Below are positions 25,448-34,760 of a stretch of DNA of 64,000 nucleotides, piece after piece (the first letter of the stretch is position 1; each line of letters opens with the position of its first letter). The translations under genes were made by a program, and so were the position numbers. The notes below the pieces were generated by a model, which saw nothing but the letters and a program-made list of their open reading frames with translations, ran no database searches and was not told the origin of the DNA. Source of the stretch: an uncultured Aquitalea sp. (lineage in GTDB: Bacteria; Pseudomonadota; Gammaproteobacteria; Burkholderiales; Chromobacteriaceae); NCBI RefSeq assembly GCF_945957525.1, contig NZ_CAMFLA010000019.1:1-64000 (forward strand). Reading direction: 5' to 3'.

Positions 25448-26128
25448 ATGTGTGTGAACTACGTCGCGCCCTCGCGCCGCCGTCTGCTGGATGTCTGGGA
25501 TCTGGACGGCGACAGCGACGACTGGAGCGCAGAGATATGGCAGGACTATCTGGCGCCCATCATCGTGCCGGGCAAGCAAGGCAGGCCCCGCCTGCTGCTG
25601 GCCAGCTATGGCATGGTGCCGCAAGACCGCTGGCCGCCGGGCGCGCGCGCCAGCACCATGAACGCCCGTGCCGAAACAGTGGATAGCCGACCCAGCTATC
25701 GCGAGGCCTGGCAGCGGCGACGGTTTTGTCTGGTGCCCATGCTGGGCTTTTACGAACCCTGCTACGAATCCGGTAGGGCCGAGCGCTGGCGCATCGGCCG
25801 AGCCGACGGTGCGCCCTTTGCCGTAGCCGGATTGTGGCGGGAATGGCGCGAGGCGGACGGTAGCGTGCTGGCCTCGTTCACCCAACTGACAGTCAATGCC
25901 GATGGCCACCCGTTGATGGGCCGCATGCATCGGCCTGGGGATGAAAAGCGCAGTCTGGTGATGTTGGCCGAAGAGGCCGAGGCTCAGTGGTTGTATTGCC
26001 GGGAGGACGCCGAGGCGCGTCGTCTGCTGCAACTTTATCCGGCGCAATCCATGCGCGCCGATCCCGCCCCCTTGCCGGCGCGGGATGCGCCTGTCGCCGC
26101 CCCGGAGCAGGGCAGCCTGTTTGACTGA
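25448..26128 (+). CDS. SRAP abasic-site protein (YedK/HMCES)
   Basis: 226 residues. The protein must start Met-Cys-Val-Asn so that Cys2 becomes N-terminal after Met removal and forms the thiazolidine link with abasic DNA. This fixes the ATG at 25448 and rejects longer frames. The active-site Glu (LGFYEP, about 100-105) and His (MGRMHRPGD, about 157-165) are present. SRAP proteins shield abasic sites in single-stranded DNA. A TTGGCCGAA copy lies in frame at 25964 (Leu-Ala-Glu). Confidence 0.93.
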   Translation: MCVNYVAPSRRRLLDVWDLDGDSDDWSAEIWQDYLAPIIVPGKQGRPRLLLASYGMVPQDRWPPGARASTMNARAETVDSRPSYREAWQRRRFCLVPMLGFYEPCYESGRAERWRIGRADGAPFAVAGLWREWREADGSVLASFTQLTVNADGHPLMGRMHRPGDEKRSLVMLAEEAEAQWLYCREDAEARRLLQLYPAQSMRADPAPLPARDAPVAAPEQGSLFD

Positions 26129-26240
26129 GCCTGCTTGGCGATTGATAAGCTGCCGTCAGGTTTTACTCTGCCGTTTTGCAAGCGCTGCTATTGTCAGATG
26201 AGGCGTGGCATGACGATCACCGCGTGACAGGGAGCAAAGC

Positions 26241-27665
26241 ATGGGTAGAAAGGCCTTGATGGCGGCGGCGGCCGCCGCGTTGACGCTGGCGGGCGTACTG
26301 GCGGCACCGGTCATGGTGGGTGTGAGGACGGAAGAAAAGATCCGTCAGGATATCGACCAACTGGAGCGCGACAAGACCAGCACGGTCAGCGCCAGGCTGG
26401 AGCAATACGACCGTGGGTGGTTCGCCTCCAGCGCGCGCGTGCTGTACAGCGTACCGCTGGGAGACCAGCTAGCCAGGCTGGCGGTGGATTATCGCGTTAA
26501 TCAGCTACCCATCCCTTTCCAGCGCTGGACGCGCACGGATTACACCGTTACCCCGGTGGACGCCGCCGGCAAACCGCTGGGCGATCCGCTGCCGCTTACC
26601 GCCTACAGCATCAAGAACTTCCTTGGCGGTCTCGATACTTTTGTCGACAGTGCGGAGCTCAACTGGCGCGAAGTGGACGGCAGCGCTCTGACGCTGAACG
26701 GGTTGAACGCCGAATTCCACAGTGAAGACGGCAAGCCCATGCAATACCGGGCCAGCGTGGGCGGGCTCACCCTCAGGGCACCCTTGCCCGAGGGTCGCCA
26801 GCTGGCCATGTTGGCAGGCAAGCTGACTGCCGAAGGGCGAAGCAGCCCGGCTTTTGCGGCCAGCGACGTCTGGCAGATGGAGGCAAGCCAGCGGCTGGAT
26901 AGTCTGGAGATCCAGATCAACGGCCAGTCCATGGCGCGTTTCGGCAAACTGTCCATGGATGCCGCATTGCAGGACAAGGGCGCGCTGATGGACGCGCTGT
27001 ATCACAGCCGTATCGGCGAGGGGCAGTTGGGCGCGGCCGGACAGGCGGTGTCGATCAGCGATCTGCGGCTGGATTTTTCGCTGATCAATCTGGACAAGCA
27101 AGGCTATGCCGACTGGCAAACCCGCACCCGCCAGCTGTACAGCGTATACGGTCAGGACCAACAGGCGCTGGCGCAAGGCCAGCTGGATGGCCTGATGCAG
27201 AGCGCGCCGCGCCTCCTGGCCGCCTCGCCGGCTTTCCGTCTGGACCAGCTGTCATTCACCACCGCCAATGGCGCTCTGCATGCTTCGATGGAGCTGCGGT
27301 TTGACGGTAGCGGCCTGCAGGCCGCCAGTGTCGTCAGCGCCGGCTTGCCCGCCCTGATGCGCGATCGCCTGGCTGGCAGGGCGGCTTTGCAGCTGGATAA
27401 ACGTTTGCTGACCCAGGCTGCCGCAATGGCGGGAGAGGGCGCTTCCGCCGCGGCCATGACACAGGCTGTGGAGTCCGGCATGCAACAAGCCGTGCGTCAG
27501 GGGTGGGTGAATGACGGTGGCGACAAGATCAGCACCGATGCCAGCTTCAGCAGGGACGGCGCCAGCATCAACGGTCACCCGATGCCTGATATGGCGCGGC
27601 TGTTGCGCGGCACGGCTTCGACGGTGGCCGCCGAGCCAGCGCTGCCTGCTGCCAGCAATAATTGA
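26241..27665 (+). CDS. DUF945 family protein (YdgA-like)
   Basis: 474 residues with an N-terminal signal/anchor (ALMAAAAAALTLAGVLAAPV, about 5-24). The DUF945 pattern follows: RLEQYDRGWFASSARVLYSV (about 53-72) and later ISDLRLDFSLINLDKQGYAD. It is probably located in the periplasm, anchored to the inner membrane. The molecular function of the family is unclear; Escherichia coli YdgA affects motility. A long terminator follows. Confidence 0.85.
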   Translation: MGRKALMAAAAAALTLAGVLAAPVMVGVRTEEKIRQDIDQLERDKTSTVSARLEQYDRGWFASSARVLYSVPLGDQLARLAVDYRVNQLPIPFQRWTRTDYTVTPVDAAGKPLGDPLPLTAYSIKNFLGGLDTFVDSAELNWREVDGSALTLNGLNAEFHSEDGKPMQYRASVGGLTLRAPLPEGRQLAMLAGKLTAEGRSSPAFAASDVWQMEASQRLDSLEIQINGQSMARFGKLSMDAALQDKGALMDALYHSRIGEGQLGAAGQAVSISDLRLDFSLINLDKQGYADWQTRTRQLYSVYGQDQQALAQGQLDGLMQSAPRLLAASPAFRLDQLSFTTANGALHASMELRFDGSGLQAASVVSAGLPALMRDRLAGRAALQLDKRLLTQAAAMAGEGASAAAMTQAVESGMQQAVRQGWVNDGGDKISTDASFSRDGASINGHPMPDMARLLRGTASTVAAEPALPAASNN

Positions 27666-27678
27666 CATCGATGGCAAA

Positions 27679-27708
27679 CAACAAGGCGGGCCAGCGGCCC
27701 GCCTTGTT
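27679..27708. terminator. bidirectional terminator
   Basis: CAACAAGGCGGGCC pairs with GGCCCGCCTTGTTG around loop AGC, a 14-bp perfect stem between convergent genes. The T content is modest (TTGTTGTTG). Confidence 0.75.
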
Positions 27709-27724
27709 GTTGTCCGCCCGCTTC

Positions 27725-28282
27725 TTAGTGCGAGCGCAGCGGAATCACCGGACGGGCCGGCGCTGCCTGCAGCCAGCGTCGCAGCAGCCGGCTGCTCAGC
27801 GGGATGAAAAAGAACACCATCACCGGCGTCATCATCAGCGTGCTGCACAGCACGCGCAGCGGTATGGGCAAGCGGGCCAGACTGTCGCCCAGCAGCAGGG
27901 TGAAACAGAGCGATACTGGGAAGAAAACCAGCCAGATCATCACTGCCTGCTTCCAGCGCGGCGGTGCGCCCGCGCCAAACCAACTGTCCACGCCTTGAGC
28001 GCAGTGCACCCGGCTGTGCTGCAGCAGCGGTTCGCCTTCGGCCAACCATTGCAACCGGTCCGGCGATGCCGCCCAGGCGTCCAGGCTGGCCTGATCGCTA
28101 AAGCGGAACAGGATCTGCCAGTTGTCGTCGCCATCGGGCGGCTTGAGCAATCCGGAGCCAAGATAACCCGGCGCGGCGCTGGCAAGCGCTTCTCCTCGGC
28201 GGATCCAGCGGTGAAAGTCGTCATGGCGATCCGGCTTGATGCGGCGGCTCACCAGCAAATTGAGGGGGGCGCTGTGGCTCAT
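27725..28282 (-). CDS. membrane-anchored antibiotic biosynthesis monooxygenase-like protein
   Basis: 185 residues. The N-terminal half is an ABM dimeric alpha/beta barrel (LLVSRRIKPDRHDDFHRWIR at 9-28, then ILFRFSDQASLDAWAASPDR). The C-terminal half has two membrane helices (about 113-132 and 143-165). The ATG at 28282 follows GGAGCAGCC at good spacing; a start 15 codons upstream is less likely. This two-part form is widespread in Proteobacteria; its substrate is unknown. Confidence 0.78.
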   Translation of the reverse strand: MSHSAPLNLLVSRRIKPDRHDDFHRWIRRGEALASAAPGYLGSGLLKPPDGDDNWQILFRFSDQASLDAWAASPDRLQWLAEGEPLLQHSRVHCAQGVDSWFGAGAPPRWKQAVMIWLVFFPVSLCFTLLLGDSLARLPIPLRVLCSTLMMTPVMVFFFIPLSSRLLRRWLQAAPARPVIPLRSH

Positions 28283-28721
28283 GGCTGCTCCTGCGTTGAA
28301 TGGCCGCGCAAGGGTGGCGCGCGGCATGGGGCGACGTCGGGATGGTGGCGTCATGCTGTGGTGGAGAAGCAAGCGGCATGCCATTGCGGATGCCGTCACT
28401 CGCAAAGCCGCGCGTTGGCCGGCAATTGCTTCCCTGCAGTACCGGGTTGCCTGCAAGAATGGCGTCTGGCAAGGATTTTGGGCGGACCTGCCCGCTGCGC
28501 GGCCAGGCTGTGCTGCTGAGTGTGCGGGCGGCGGCAAGCCTTGAGTCGGCACCGGGCTGGTGAGTGGCGCACAGGAGTGGTGCAAGTATGGTTCAGCAGA
28601 AGATGCCTGAAATTCTGCCTTATTATGATGATCGACAGCCAGAAAATGACGTATGACTCTTGGCATTTGTCTGAAGATGCTGCAAGGTAAAGCGTATTGA
28701 TGTCTGCCTCTGGAGTTTGGT
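28283..28721. other. 439-base non-coding gap
   Basis: This gap separates the divergent ABM and HD-GYP genes. I find no gene, RNA or clear repeat in it. The half nearest 28722 becomes A/T richer (about 28580-28700) and probably holds the promoter of the HD-GYP gene. I could not identify clear -35/-10 boxes. Confidence 0.4.
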
Positions 28722-29783
28722 TTGCGCTTGAGTTTGCCCAATTCCCTGTATATCCGTAACCGGCTGGTGGAAGTGCTTGAAGAGCGGGATGGCAAGGAAA
28801 GCGTGGTTTTCCGCCTGAGCGACAAGTATCGCCAGCGCGTGCTGGAGCATTCGCCGGGCGGCGCCATTCCGGCGTTGCCAAGCGAAGACATGACGCCCTT
28901 GCAGGCCATGCCGGCGCTGGTGGCGCACCTGCGCGCGCTGAGCGAGCGAGTGCTGGCGGTGCCTGGTTTCCCCGAGCGCATTGCCGCGCTGGCCGCGCTG
29001 GTAAGCCGCATGGCGCACACGCAGCCGGACGGCGTCATCGCCGCCATCATGCTGTGTCCCTACCACCATTACACGGCTCACCACGCCATCAACTGCAGCT
29101 TGTTGGCCGCGCGCCTCGGCCAAAGCTTGGCGCTGACGTCGCAGGCGGCCGAACAGCTGGTGTGCGCGGCGCTGACCATGAATATCGCCTCGGCTAAATT
29201 GCAGGATCGCATGGCCTCGCAACAGGCTGGCCCGTCCACCGCGCAACAGCAGACACTGCACGCGCACCCCTTGTTGGCGGCCGCGATGCTGCGCGAGGCG
29301 GGGGTGGAGGATGAGGCGTGGCTGGAGCTGGTGTTGCTGCATCATGAAAAAACCGATGGCCGCGGCTACCCCTTCGGCTTGTCCGGCGATGACATCGAGC
29401 ATCAGGTGCATCGTTTGCACGCACTGGATCTGGTGACGGCAAAGATGATGCCGCGCACTTATCGCAGCCGCCTCAAGCCCAAGGTGGCGCTGGGCGAACT
29501 CTATGCGGGCAAGATGGAGCAAGTGGAGCCTGAACTGGTCAGCCATCTGGTGAAGATCATCGGCATTTATCCGCCGGGCAGTTTTGTCGAACTGGCGGAC
29601 GGCGACCGCGCCATCGTTGTGCGGCAAACGGATAATGTGGCTACGCCCATTGTGGCCTCGCAAACAAGGCCGGGCAGCCTGATAGACACGGGGCAAGCCG
29701 AGGTGTCTATCGTCAAGGCATTGAATTTTCAGGTGGAGGAGCGTTATTTGCCGCTGTTCTACCGACTGTGGGAAGCCACTTAG
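28722..29783 (+). CDS. degenerate HD-GYP domain protein
   Basis: 353 residues. The start is a TTG with GGAG six bases upstream. The middle part follows HD-GYP phosphodiesterases: HHAINCSLLAARLGQSLALT (about 124-143) and the family motif HHEKTDGRGYP (about 207-217). At the metal-binding HD dyad the sequence reads ALTMNIASAKL (about 153-163), so His-Asp is replaced by Met-Asn. Cyclic-di-GMP hydrolysis is therefore doubtful; the protein may only bind the nucleotide. It is convergent with a diguanylate cyclase gene. A TTGGCCGAA copy lies just after its stop. Confidence 0.82.
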   Translation: MRLSLPNSLYIRNRLVEVLEERDGKESVVFRLSDKYRQRVLEHSPGGAIPALPSEDMTPLQAMPALVAHLRALSERVLAVPGFPERIAALAALVSRMAHTQPDGVIAAIMLCPYHHYTAHHAINCSLLAARLGQSLALTSQAAEQLVCAALTMNIASAKLQDRMASQQAGPSTAQQQTLHAHPLLAAAMLREAGVEDEAWLELVLLHHEKTDGRGYPFGLSGDDIEHQVHRLHALDLVTAKMMPRTYRSRLKPKVALGELYAGKMEQVEPELVSHLVKIIGIYPPGSFVELADGDRAIVVRQTDNVATPIVASQTRPGSLIDTGQAEVSIVKALNFQVEERYLPLFYRLWEAT

Positions 29784-29788
29784 CCAGG

Positions 29789-29797
29789 TTGGCCGAA
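29789..29797. repeat. TTGGCCGAA motif, intergenic copy
   Basis: CAGGTTGGCCGAAGGG in the 39-base gap between the HD-GYP and GGDEF genes. Sixteen bases around it are identical to the copy at 8540. Confidence 0.7.
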
Positions 29798-29822
29798 GGG
29801 CTGGGCGGCTTGGCGGGCGTGC

Positions 29823-31076
29823 TCAGCCGCAGTCCTGCGCCGCCACCACCGCATTGCGCCCGCGGGCCTTCGCGGTGTACAGCGCCCGGTCTACACGCAT
29901 GATCAGGCTTTCAGTGGACTCGTCGTCCAGATGCTGGGCCACGCCGATACTGACGGTGAGCGGCGGCAGCTCGGGATGGCGCAACTGCTCCACGGTCTGG
30001 CGCAGGAACTCGGCCAGAAACACGGCGTGCGTTTCGTCCGTGTGCGGCAACAGAATCACGAACTCCTCGCCGCCCCAGCGGCATACCGCATCGGCCGCCC
30101 GCACCCGGTTTTCAAAGGTGGAGGCCAGCTGTTGCAGCACCTCGTCGCCGATGAAATGGCCGTACTCGTCATTGATGCGCTTGAAGTGGTCCGCATCCAC
30201 CAGCAGGATGCTGTAGTCGATGCCGCACAGCTGTTTTTGCTGGCGCGCCTGTTCAAGCAACAGCAACAAGTGGCGGCGGTTCCACAAGCCCGTCAGCGGG
30301 TCGCGCAGGGCGGCCCGTTCCAGCTCGCTCTCCAGTCGCTTCTGCTCGGTAATGTCGTGCACCACGCACAGCATCAGTCGTCTGCCGTCCAGTTCCACCG
30401 GGCCTGCGTAAGTCTGTACGTCGCGCTGGCTGCCGTCCGCCAGAATATGGGCAAAACTCAAGGGCTTGTGCCCGCCGGGCAGCTTGGCCACCTCCCGCAT
30501 CACCGGCAAGATGTCCTTGCCGAGCGCATTGATGTCCCAGGTGTGTTTGGTACAGAACGTCTCCCGCGAATAACCGTAAAAACGCGTGGCGGCCTCGTTG
30601 GCGTCAAGAATGCGGCCATTCTGCTCCGGGTCTATCAGCAGCATCGGCGCGGTGTTGGTGCGGAACAGCATTTCGTAGAAACGCGTTTCCGCGCTGGCGC
30701 CGGCAAACGAGCCCTCGTCGGGAAGCAGACAGACGCCGGACAAGGGCGCGCCCAGAATACCTTCCGCCACGATGGCGTATTCTTCTTCGGCGCTGGCTAT
30801 GGCGGACAAGCGGCAGGACAGCGGCGCCGGCTTACCCTCGCGGCTGACAGTCCAGATTTCCACAATCTGCTCGCGTGTAAGCATTTCGGGCGTGTAGCTC
30901 AGCAAGGAGCTATGCGCGTGGGCAGAGAAAATGCCGTCGCGCATGGCCTGCAGTTCCATATTCGGAACCAGTTTGCGAGCGGATGTATTGGCGAAGCAGA
31001 TGCGCCCGGCTTGCGGAAGAATCACCCAGACAGGGGTGTTCAGCGCATCCAGCACATCGAAAGCAACCTTGGGCAT
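29823..31076 (-). CDS. PAS-GGDEF diguanylate cyclase
   Basis: 417 residues with two PAS-like regions (about 1-110 and 130-250) and a C-terminal GGDEF domain. The active site is GGEEF (CRWGGEEFVI), so cyclase activity is expected. The inhibitory I-site RxxD (RAAD) lies five residues before it. No membrane segment is present, so it is a cytoplasmic sensor. It makes cyclic-di-GMP in response to an unknown PAS signal. Confidence 0.92.
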   Translation of the reverse strand: MPKVAFDVLDALNTPVWVILPQAGRICFANTSARKLVPNMELQAMRDGIFSAHAHSSLLSYTPEMLTREQIVEIWTVSREGKPAPLSCRLSAIASAEEEYAIVAEGILGAPLSGVCLLPDEGSFAGASAETRFYEMLFRTNTAPMLLIDPEQNGRILDANEAATRFYGYSRETFCTKHTWDINALGKDILPVMREVAKLPGGHKPLSFAHILADGSQRDVQTYAGPVELDGRRLMLCVVHDITEQKRLESELERAALRDPLTGLWNRRHLLLLLEQARQQKQLCGIDYSILLVDADHFKRINDEYGHFIGDEVLQQLASTFENRVRAADAVCRWGGEEFVILLPHTDETHAVFLAEFLRQTVEQLRHPELPPLTVSIGVAQHLDDESTESLIMRVDRALYTAKARGRNAVVAAQDCG

Positions 31077-31171
31077 GAGTAATGGCGCGGTTGTGGCGTG
31101 TGTGTCAGCTAATACTAGGCATTCTGCCAGTGGCGAGCAAGATTGTGCATTGCGGCAAGGTTGGTTTGCCG

Positions 31172-31212
31172 CCAGCCTCTTCGGCCAACATGAGCTTGGC
31201 CGAAGAGGCTGG
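31172..31212. repeat. hairpin built from two inverted TTGGCCGAA motifs
   Basis: A perfect 17-bp stem (CCAGCCTCTTCGGCCAA and its complement) with loop CATGAGC. It contains motif copies at 31180-31188 and 31196-31204 facing each other. It lies in the 245-base gap downstream of the minus-strand ABC-F gene and may terminate it, although no T run follows on either strand. Confidence 0.85.
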
Positions 31213-31321
31213 ACGCAGGGCAGGGGATAGTTGAGACGTGGCGGTGCCTGGGGCGGGCTTGAGGTGCCGGGAGTGTGATTGCGCCGGGTTTGGCAAGTCT
31301 GACTCGCAGCATCCGGGGCCT

Positions 31322-32989
31322 TTAACGTTTGCCTGCGGCCTCTTCACGCCGGCGCTTGGCCTCTGCCAGCAGATAAACCTGATAATCGTCCAGATCGCCG
31401 TCAAAGTCGCTGACGCCGCCGCGCGAGACCATCCAGAACTCGTCACACACGGCCCGCAGCAAGGCCCTGTCATGGCTTACCAGCATCACCGAGCCCTCAA
31501 ACTCGTTGAGCGCCACGCTGAGCGCCTCGCGCGTAGCCAGGTCCAGGTGGTTGGTCGGTTCATCCAGCAATAGCAGGTTGGGGCGCAGCCAGACGATCAT
31601 GCACAACACCAGTCGCGCCTTTTCGCCGCCGCTCATGCTGCCTACCGCCTGTTTGACCATGTCGCCGCTGAAATTGAAGGTGCCGAGAAAATTGCGCAGG
31701 CCCTGCTCGCGGCAATCGTTGGCGGGCGGACGCAGCTGTGCCGGCGTTTCTCGCACCAGTCGCAACATGTGCTGCAGCGGGTCGTCTTCCGGGCGCAATA
31801 CGTCCAGCTCTTGCTGCGAGAAATAGCCGATATTCAGGCCCTTGCCGCGGATGATTTCGCCGCTGGTGGCTGCCAGCGCTTCCGCCACGGTTTTCACCAG
31901 GGTGGATTTGCCCTGGCCGTTGGCTCCGAGGATGCCGATGCGCTGCCCCGCCAGCACCGAGCGATTCACGCCTTTGACAATCACGGTTGGCGGCGTGCCG
32001 GCCGCAGCGGTCTCCGCCGCGGGATAGCCGAACGAAGCCTGCGACATGGTCAGCATGGGATTGGGCAGGCTGCCCGGCTCTTTGAATTCGAACTGGAAGT
32101 CGGCATCGGTCAATACAGGTGCGATCTTCTCCATGCGCTCCAGCGCTTTGACGCGGCTTTGCGCTTGCTTGGCTTTGCTTGCCTTGGCTTTGAATCGATC
32201 AATAAATTTTTGCAGGTGCGCTATTTTTTCCTGCTGCTTGGCCTGCGCCGCCTGCTGCAGGATCATTTGCTCGGCGCGCATGTCCTCGAACTTGCTGTAG
32301 TTGCCGCCGTAGCGCACCAGCTTGCCGTGGTCGATATGCAGGGTGACATTGGTTACCGCATCCAGGAATTCGCGGTCATGGCTGATGACCACCATGGTGC
32401 CGGCGTACTGCTTTAGCCAGGCTTCCAGCCAGACCAGCGCATCCAGGTCGAGGTGGTTGGTTGGCTCATCCAGCAACAAGAGATCAGACGGGCACATGAG
32501 TGCCCGCGCCAACTGCAAGCGCATGCGCCAGCCGCCGGAGAAGCTGTTGACCGGTTGCTGCAGCTCGGCCACGCTAAACCCCAAGCCCAGAATGAGCGCC
32601 TGCGCCCGTGCCGGCGCGTCGTGTTCACCGGCGTCATTCAGTGCGGTATAAGCATGCGCCATGCGCATGTAGTCGTCGCCCGCTTCGGCTTCCGCCACTT
32701 CGCGCCGCGCAGCCAGCAAGGTGAGGTCGCCTTCCACCACAAACTCCGTAGCGGTCTGCGAGGTTTCCGGCATGTCCTGAGCCACCTGCGCCATGCGCCA
32801 CTGGCTGGGAATGGAGAAATCGCCGCCGTCTTCGTGCAGGCTGCCATTCAGTACCGCAAACAGCGAAGACTTGCCGGCGCCGTTGCGGCCGACAAGGCCG
32901 ACTTTTTCACCGGGATTGATGCTGACTGTCGCGTTGTCCAGCAAGACTTTGGTGCCACGGCGCAAGGCCACGTTTTTCAGAATGATCAT
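31322..32989 (-). CDS. ABC-F ATPase, YheS-like
   Basis: 555 residues with two ABC domains in tandem and no membrane part. Walker A motifs are GRNGAGKSS (about 34-42) and GANGQGKST in the second half. Signatures are FSGGWRMRLQLARAL and MSGGEKARLVL. The linker is rich in Lys, Gln and Ala (FKAKASKAKQAQSRVKALER). It is closest to YheS. ABC-F proteins act on the ribosome at the E site during translation. The C-terminal coiled coil of Escherichia coli YheS is missing, so this is a shorter version. The ATG at 32989 gives the conserved MIILKNVALRRG start. Confidence 0.88.
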   Translation of the reverse strand: MIILKNVALRRGTKVLLDNATVSINPGEKVGLVGRNGAGKSSLFAVLNGSLHEDGGDFSIPSQWRMAQVAQDMPETSQTATEFVVEGDLTLLAARREVAEAEAGDDYMRMAHAYTALNDAGEHDAPARAQALILGLGFSVAELQQPVNSFSGGWRMRLQLARALMCPSDLLLLDEPTNHLDLDALVWLEAWLKQYAGTMVVISHDREFLDAVTNVTLHIDHGKLVRYGGNYSKFEDMRAEQMILQQAAQAKQQEKIAHLQKFIDRFKAKASKAKQAQSRVKALERMEKIAPVLTDADFQFEFKEPGSLPNPMLTMSQASFGYPAAETAAAGTPPTVIVKGVNRSVLAGQRIGILGANGQGKSTLVKTVAEALAATSGEIIRGKGLNIGYFSQQELDVLRPEDDPLQHMLRLVRETPAQLRPPANDCREQGLRNFLGTFNFSGDMVKQAVGSMSGGEKARLVLCMIVWLRPNLLLLDEPTNHLDLATREALSVALNEFEGSVMLVSHDRALLRAVCDEFWMVSRGGVSDFDGDLDDYQVYLLAEAKRRREEAAGKR

Positions 32990-33069
32990 GAGGGAGTCGT
33001 TGTACGGCCATGTTTTGGAAGCGAAAAGCAGTAGCCCGCTGCGCGCTTCCACCGCGATGGAATGCCATG

Positions 33070-33107
33070 AAAAAAACAGCGCCCCCGGACACATTGGCCG
33101 AGGGCGC
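33070..33107 (-). terminator. terminator after the MocR gene
   Basis: On the minus strand GCGCCC/GGGCGC encloses a 17-base loop and is followed by TGTTTTTTTC. It ends the MocR transcript before the ABC-F gene. Confidence 0.55.
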
Positions 33108-33247
33108 AGGGCTGATTATACGCAGATGCCGCCCATGCCGGGCGGCCTGTTCAGCCGCCGGGAGGATGGCTTCGCGGCAAGCCGGGGCAGCGCGGGCTCT
33201 TTGGTCGGCGGGCGCTTTGTGTTGCCTGCGTTGCCGCAGCCTCAGGC

Positions 33248-34633
33248 TTATCGCGTGGACAGGGCTCGCGCAAGAACATCGAAAACCCGATTGTCGGTGC
33301 ATTGTGCAACGTTAAAGCGCAGGAAGTCTGCCGCGCTCAAGGATCGGCTAAAGGCATTGCCCGGCGCCATCACCACGCCTTCTTGCAGGCATGATCGCGC
33401 AATGGAGGCGGCGTCCCTGCCTTGCGGCAGCCGGCACCAGAGAAACATGCCGGCTTGGGGAAGCAGCCAGGGTTGTATATCCAAGGCTTCGAGCCGCAGC
33501 GCGGTCCTGGCCATTTCCTCGGCCAGTTTCAGGCGCAGGGCTTCCATGTGCTTGCGGTAGCCGCTGTCGGTCAACGCCCTCAGTACCACTTCTGCCGCCA
33601 ACCGGCCGCCACCGAAACTGGTGGCGAGCTTCAGGTCGACAAGGCTATCGACCCAGTCGGGACGGACGGCGATGTAGCCGCACCGTACCGAGGCAGAAAT
33701 GGTCTTGGAAAAGCTGCCGATCTGAATGACCCTCGATAGACCGTCAAAGGCGGCCAGCCTTGGCGCGGGGCTGACTTCAAAATCGGCAAAGATGTCGTCC
33801 TCGACGATCACCAGATCGTAACGGTCAGCCAGCTTCAGCAGTCGGTGCGCGGTGACGGCTGAAAGCGTTGAACCGGTTGGGTTGTGGATGCCCGAATTGG
33901 TGATGTAGAGCCGGGGGGCGTGTTCTTGCAAGGCGGTGGTGAATTTCTCCACATCCGGCCCGTTGGGCGTGTAGGGAACTCCAATCACTTGAACGCTGTG
34001 CGCCTTCAGCAAGGCGTGGAAATTGAAGTAGCAAGGATCGTCAACCAGCACGGTGTCGCCCGGCTCCAGCAGGAAGCGGCAAATCAGGTCAATGGCCTGG
34101 GTGCCTGACTCGGTAAGCATTATCTGTTCAGGCGCGGCTTCGATGCCGGCGTTTATCAGCCGACGGGACAGGAATTGGCGCAGACCGGGGTGACCCAACG
34201 GGACGGCGTATTCGGTCAGCGCGAGGCAGTCTGCCCGCGCCAGCGCGCGCAGGGCGCGCCGCACCCCCGTCTCATACAGCCATGATGGCGGGAGCCAGCC
34301 GCAGCCGGGCTTGAGCATGGCGGGATCCGTTTCCAGCGCCTGTCGCGATACCCATAGCGGGTCCACTTCCCTGTCGAGTCTGGGGCCGATCTGTGTCAGC
34401 GAGAGAGGGGCTACCGGCCCGGCGACATAAAAGCCTGAGCCCGGGCGGGAGGTGATCACGCCTTCGGCCGCCAACCGCTCATAGGCCTCCACCACCGTTG
34501 AAACCGAAACCTGCATGGTCTGCGCCTGAGCGCGCACAGAAGGCAGACGGGTTGCAGGTGAATAGGCTCGCGACGCAATCCGCGAGCGGATTTCCGTCAT
34601 CACTGCTTCAATTCTTGTGCCGCTTCGCGCCAT
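33248..34633 (-). CDS. MocR-type regulator (GntR HTH + aminotransferase fold)
   Basis: 461 residues: winged helix of GntR type (about 5-70; RLPSVRAQAQTMQVSVSTVV) joined to a class I aminotransferase-like domain (about 100-455). The PLP lysine is in GSFSKTISASVR. MocR proteins bind PLP or an amino-acid adduct and regulate a divergent gene. Here the divergent gene is an EamA transporter 127 bases away, with inverted repeats between them. Enzymatic transamination is not expected. Confidence 0.9.
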   Translation of the reverse strand: MARSGTRIEAVMTEIRSRIASRAYSPATRLPSVRAQAQTMQVSVSTVVEAYERLAAEGVITSRPGSGFYVAGPVAPLSLTQIGPRLDREVDPLWVSRQALETDPAMLKPGCGWLPPSWLYETGVRRALRALARADCLALTEYAVPLGHPGLRQFLSRRLINAGIEAAPEQIMLTESGTQAIDLICRFLLEPGDTVLVDDPCYFNFHALLKAHSVQVIGVPYTPNGPDVEKFTTALQEHAPRLYITNSGIHNPTGSTLSAVTAHRLLKLADRYDLVIVEDDIFADFEVSPAPRLAAFDGLSRVIQIGSFSKTISASVRCGYIAVRPDWVDSLVDLKLATSFGGGRLAAEVVLRALTDSGYRKHMEALRLKLAEEMARTALRLEALDIQPWLLPQAGMFLWCRLPQGRDAASIARSCLQEGVVMAPGNAFSRSLSAADFLRFNVAQCTDNRVFDVLARALSTR

Positions 34634-34668
34634 GGTTTTTCCTGACTGTGCTGGTTTTTATTGCATAA

Positions 34669-34689
34669 CAGTACTTTGAAATTGTACTG
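34669..34689. promoter_or_regulatory. inverted repeat between mocR and eamA genes
   Basis: CAGTAC-N9-GTACTG is a perfect 6-bp inverted repeat. A further TACTGG at 34735-34740 and GACTG/CAGTC halves lie nearby. It is likely the MocR-type operator controlling both divergent genes. Confidence 0.55.
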
Positions 34690-34760
34690 GACTGTTTCTG
34701 GCTGAACCAGTCTGGGAGATGCTTTACTGGAGCCCGTAAAAAGAATGGAGGGAGCTCTTG

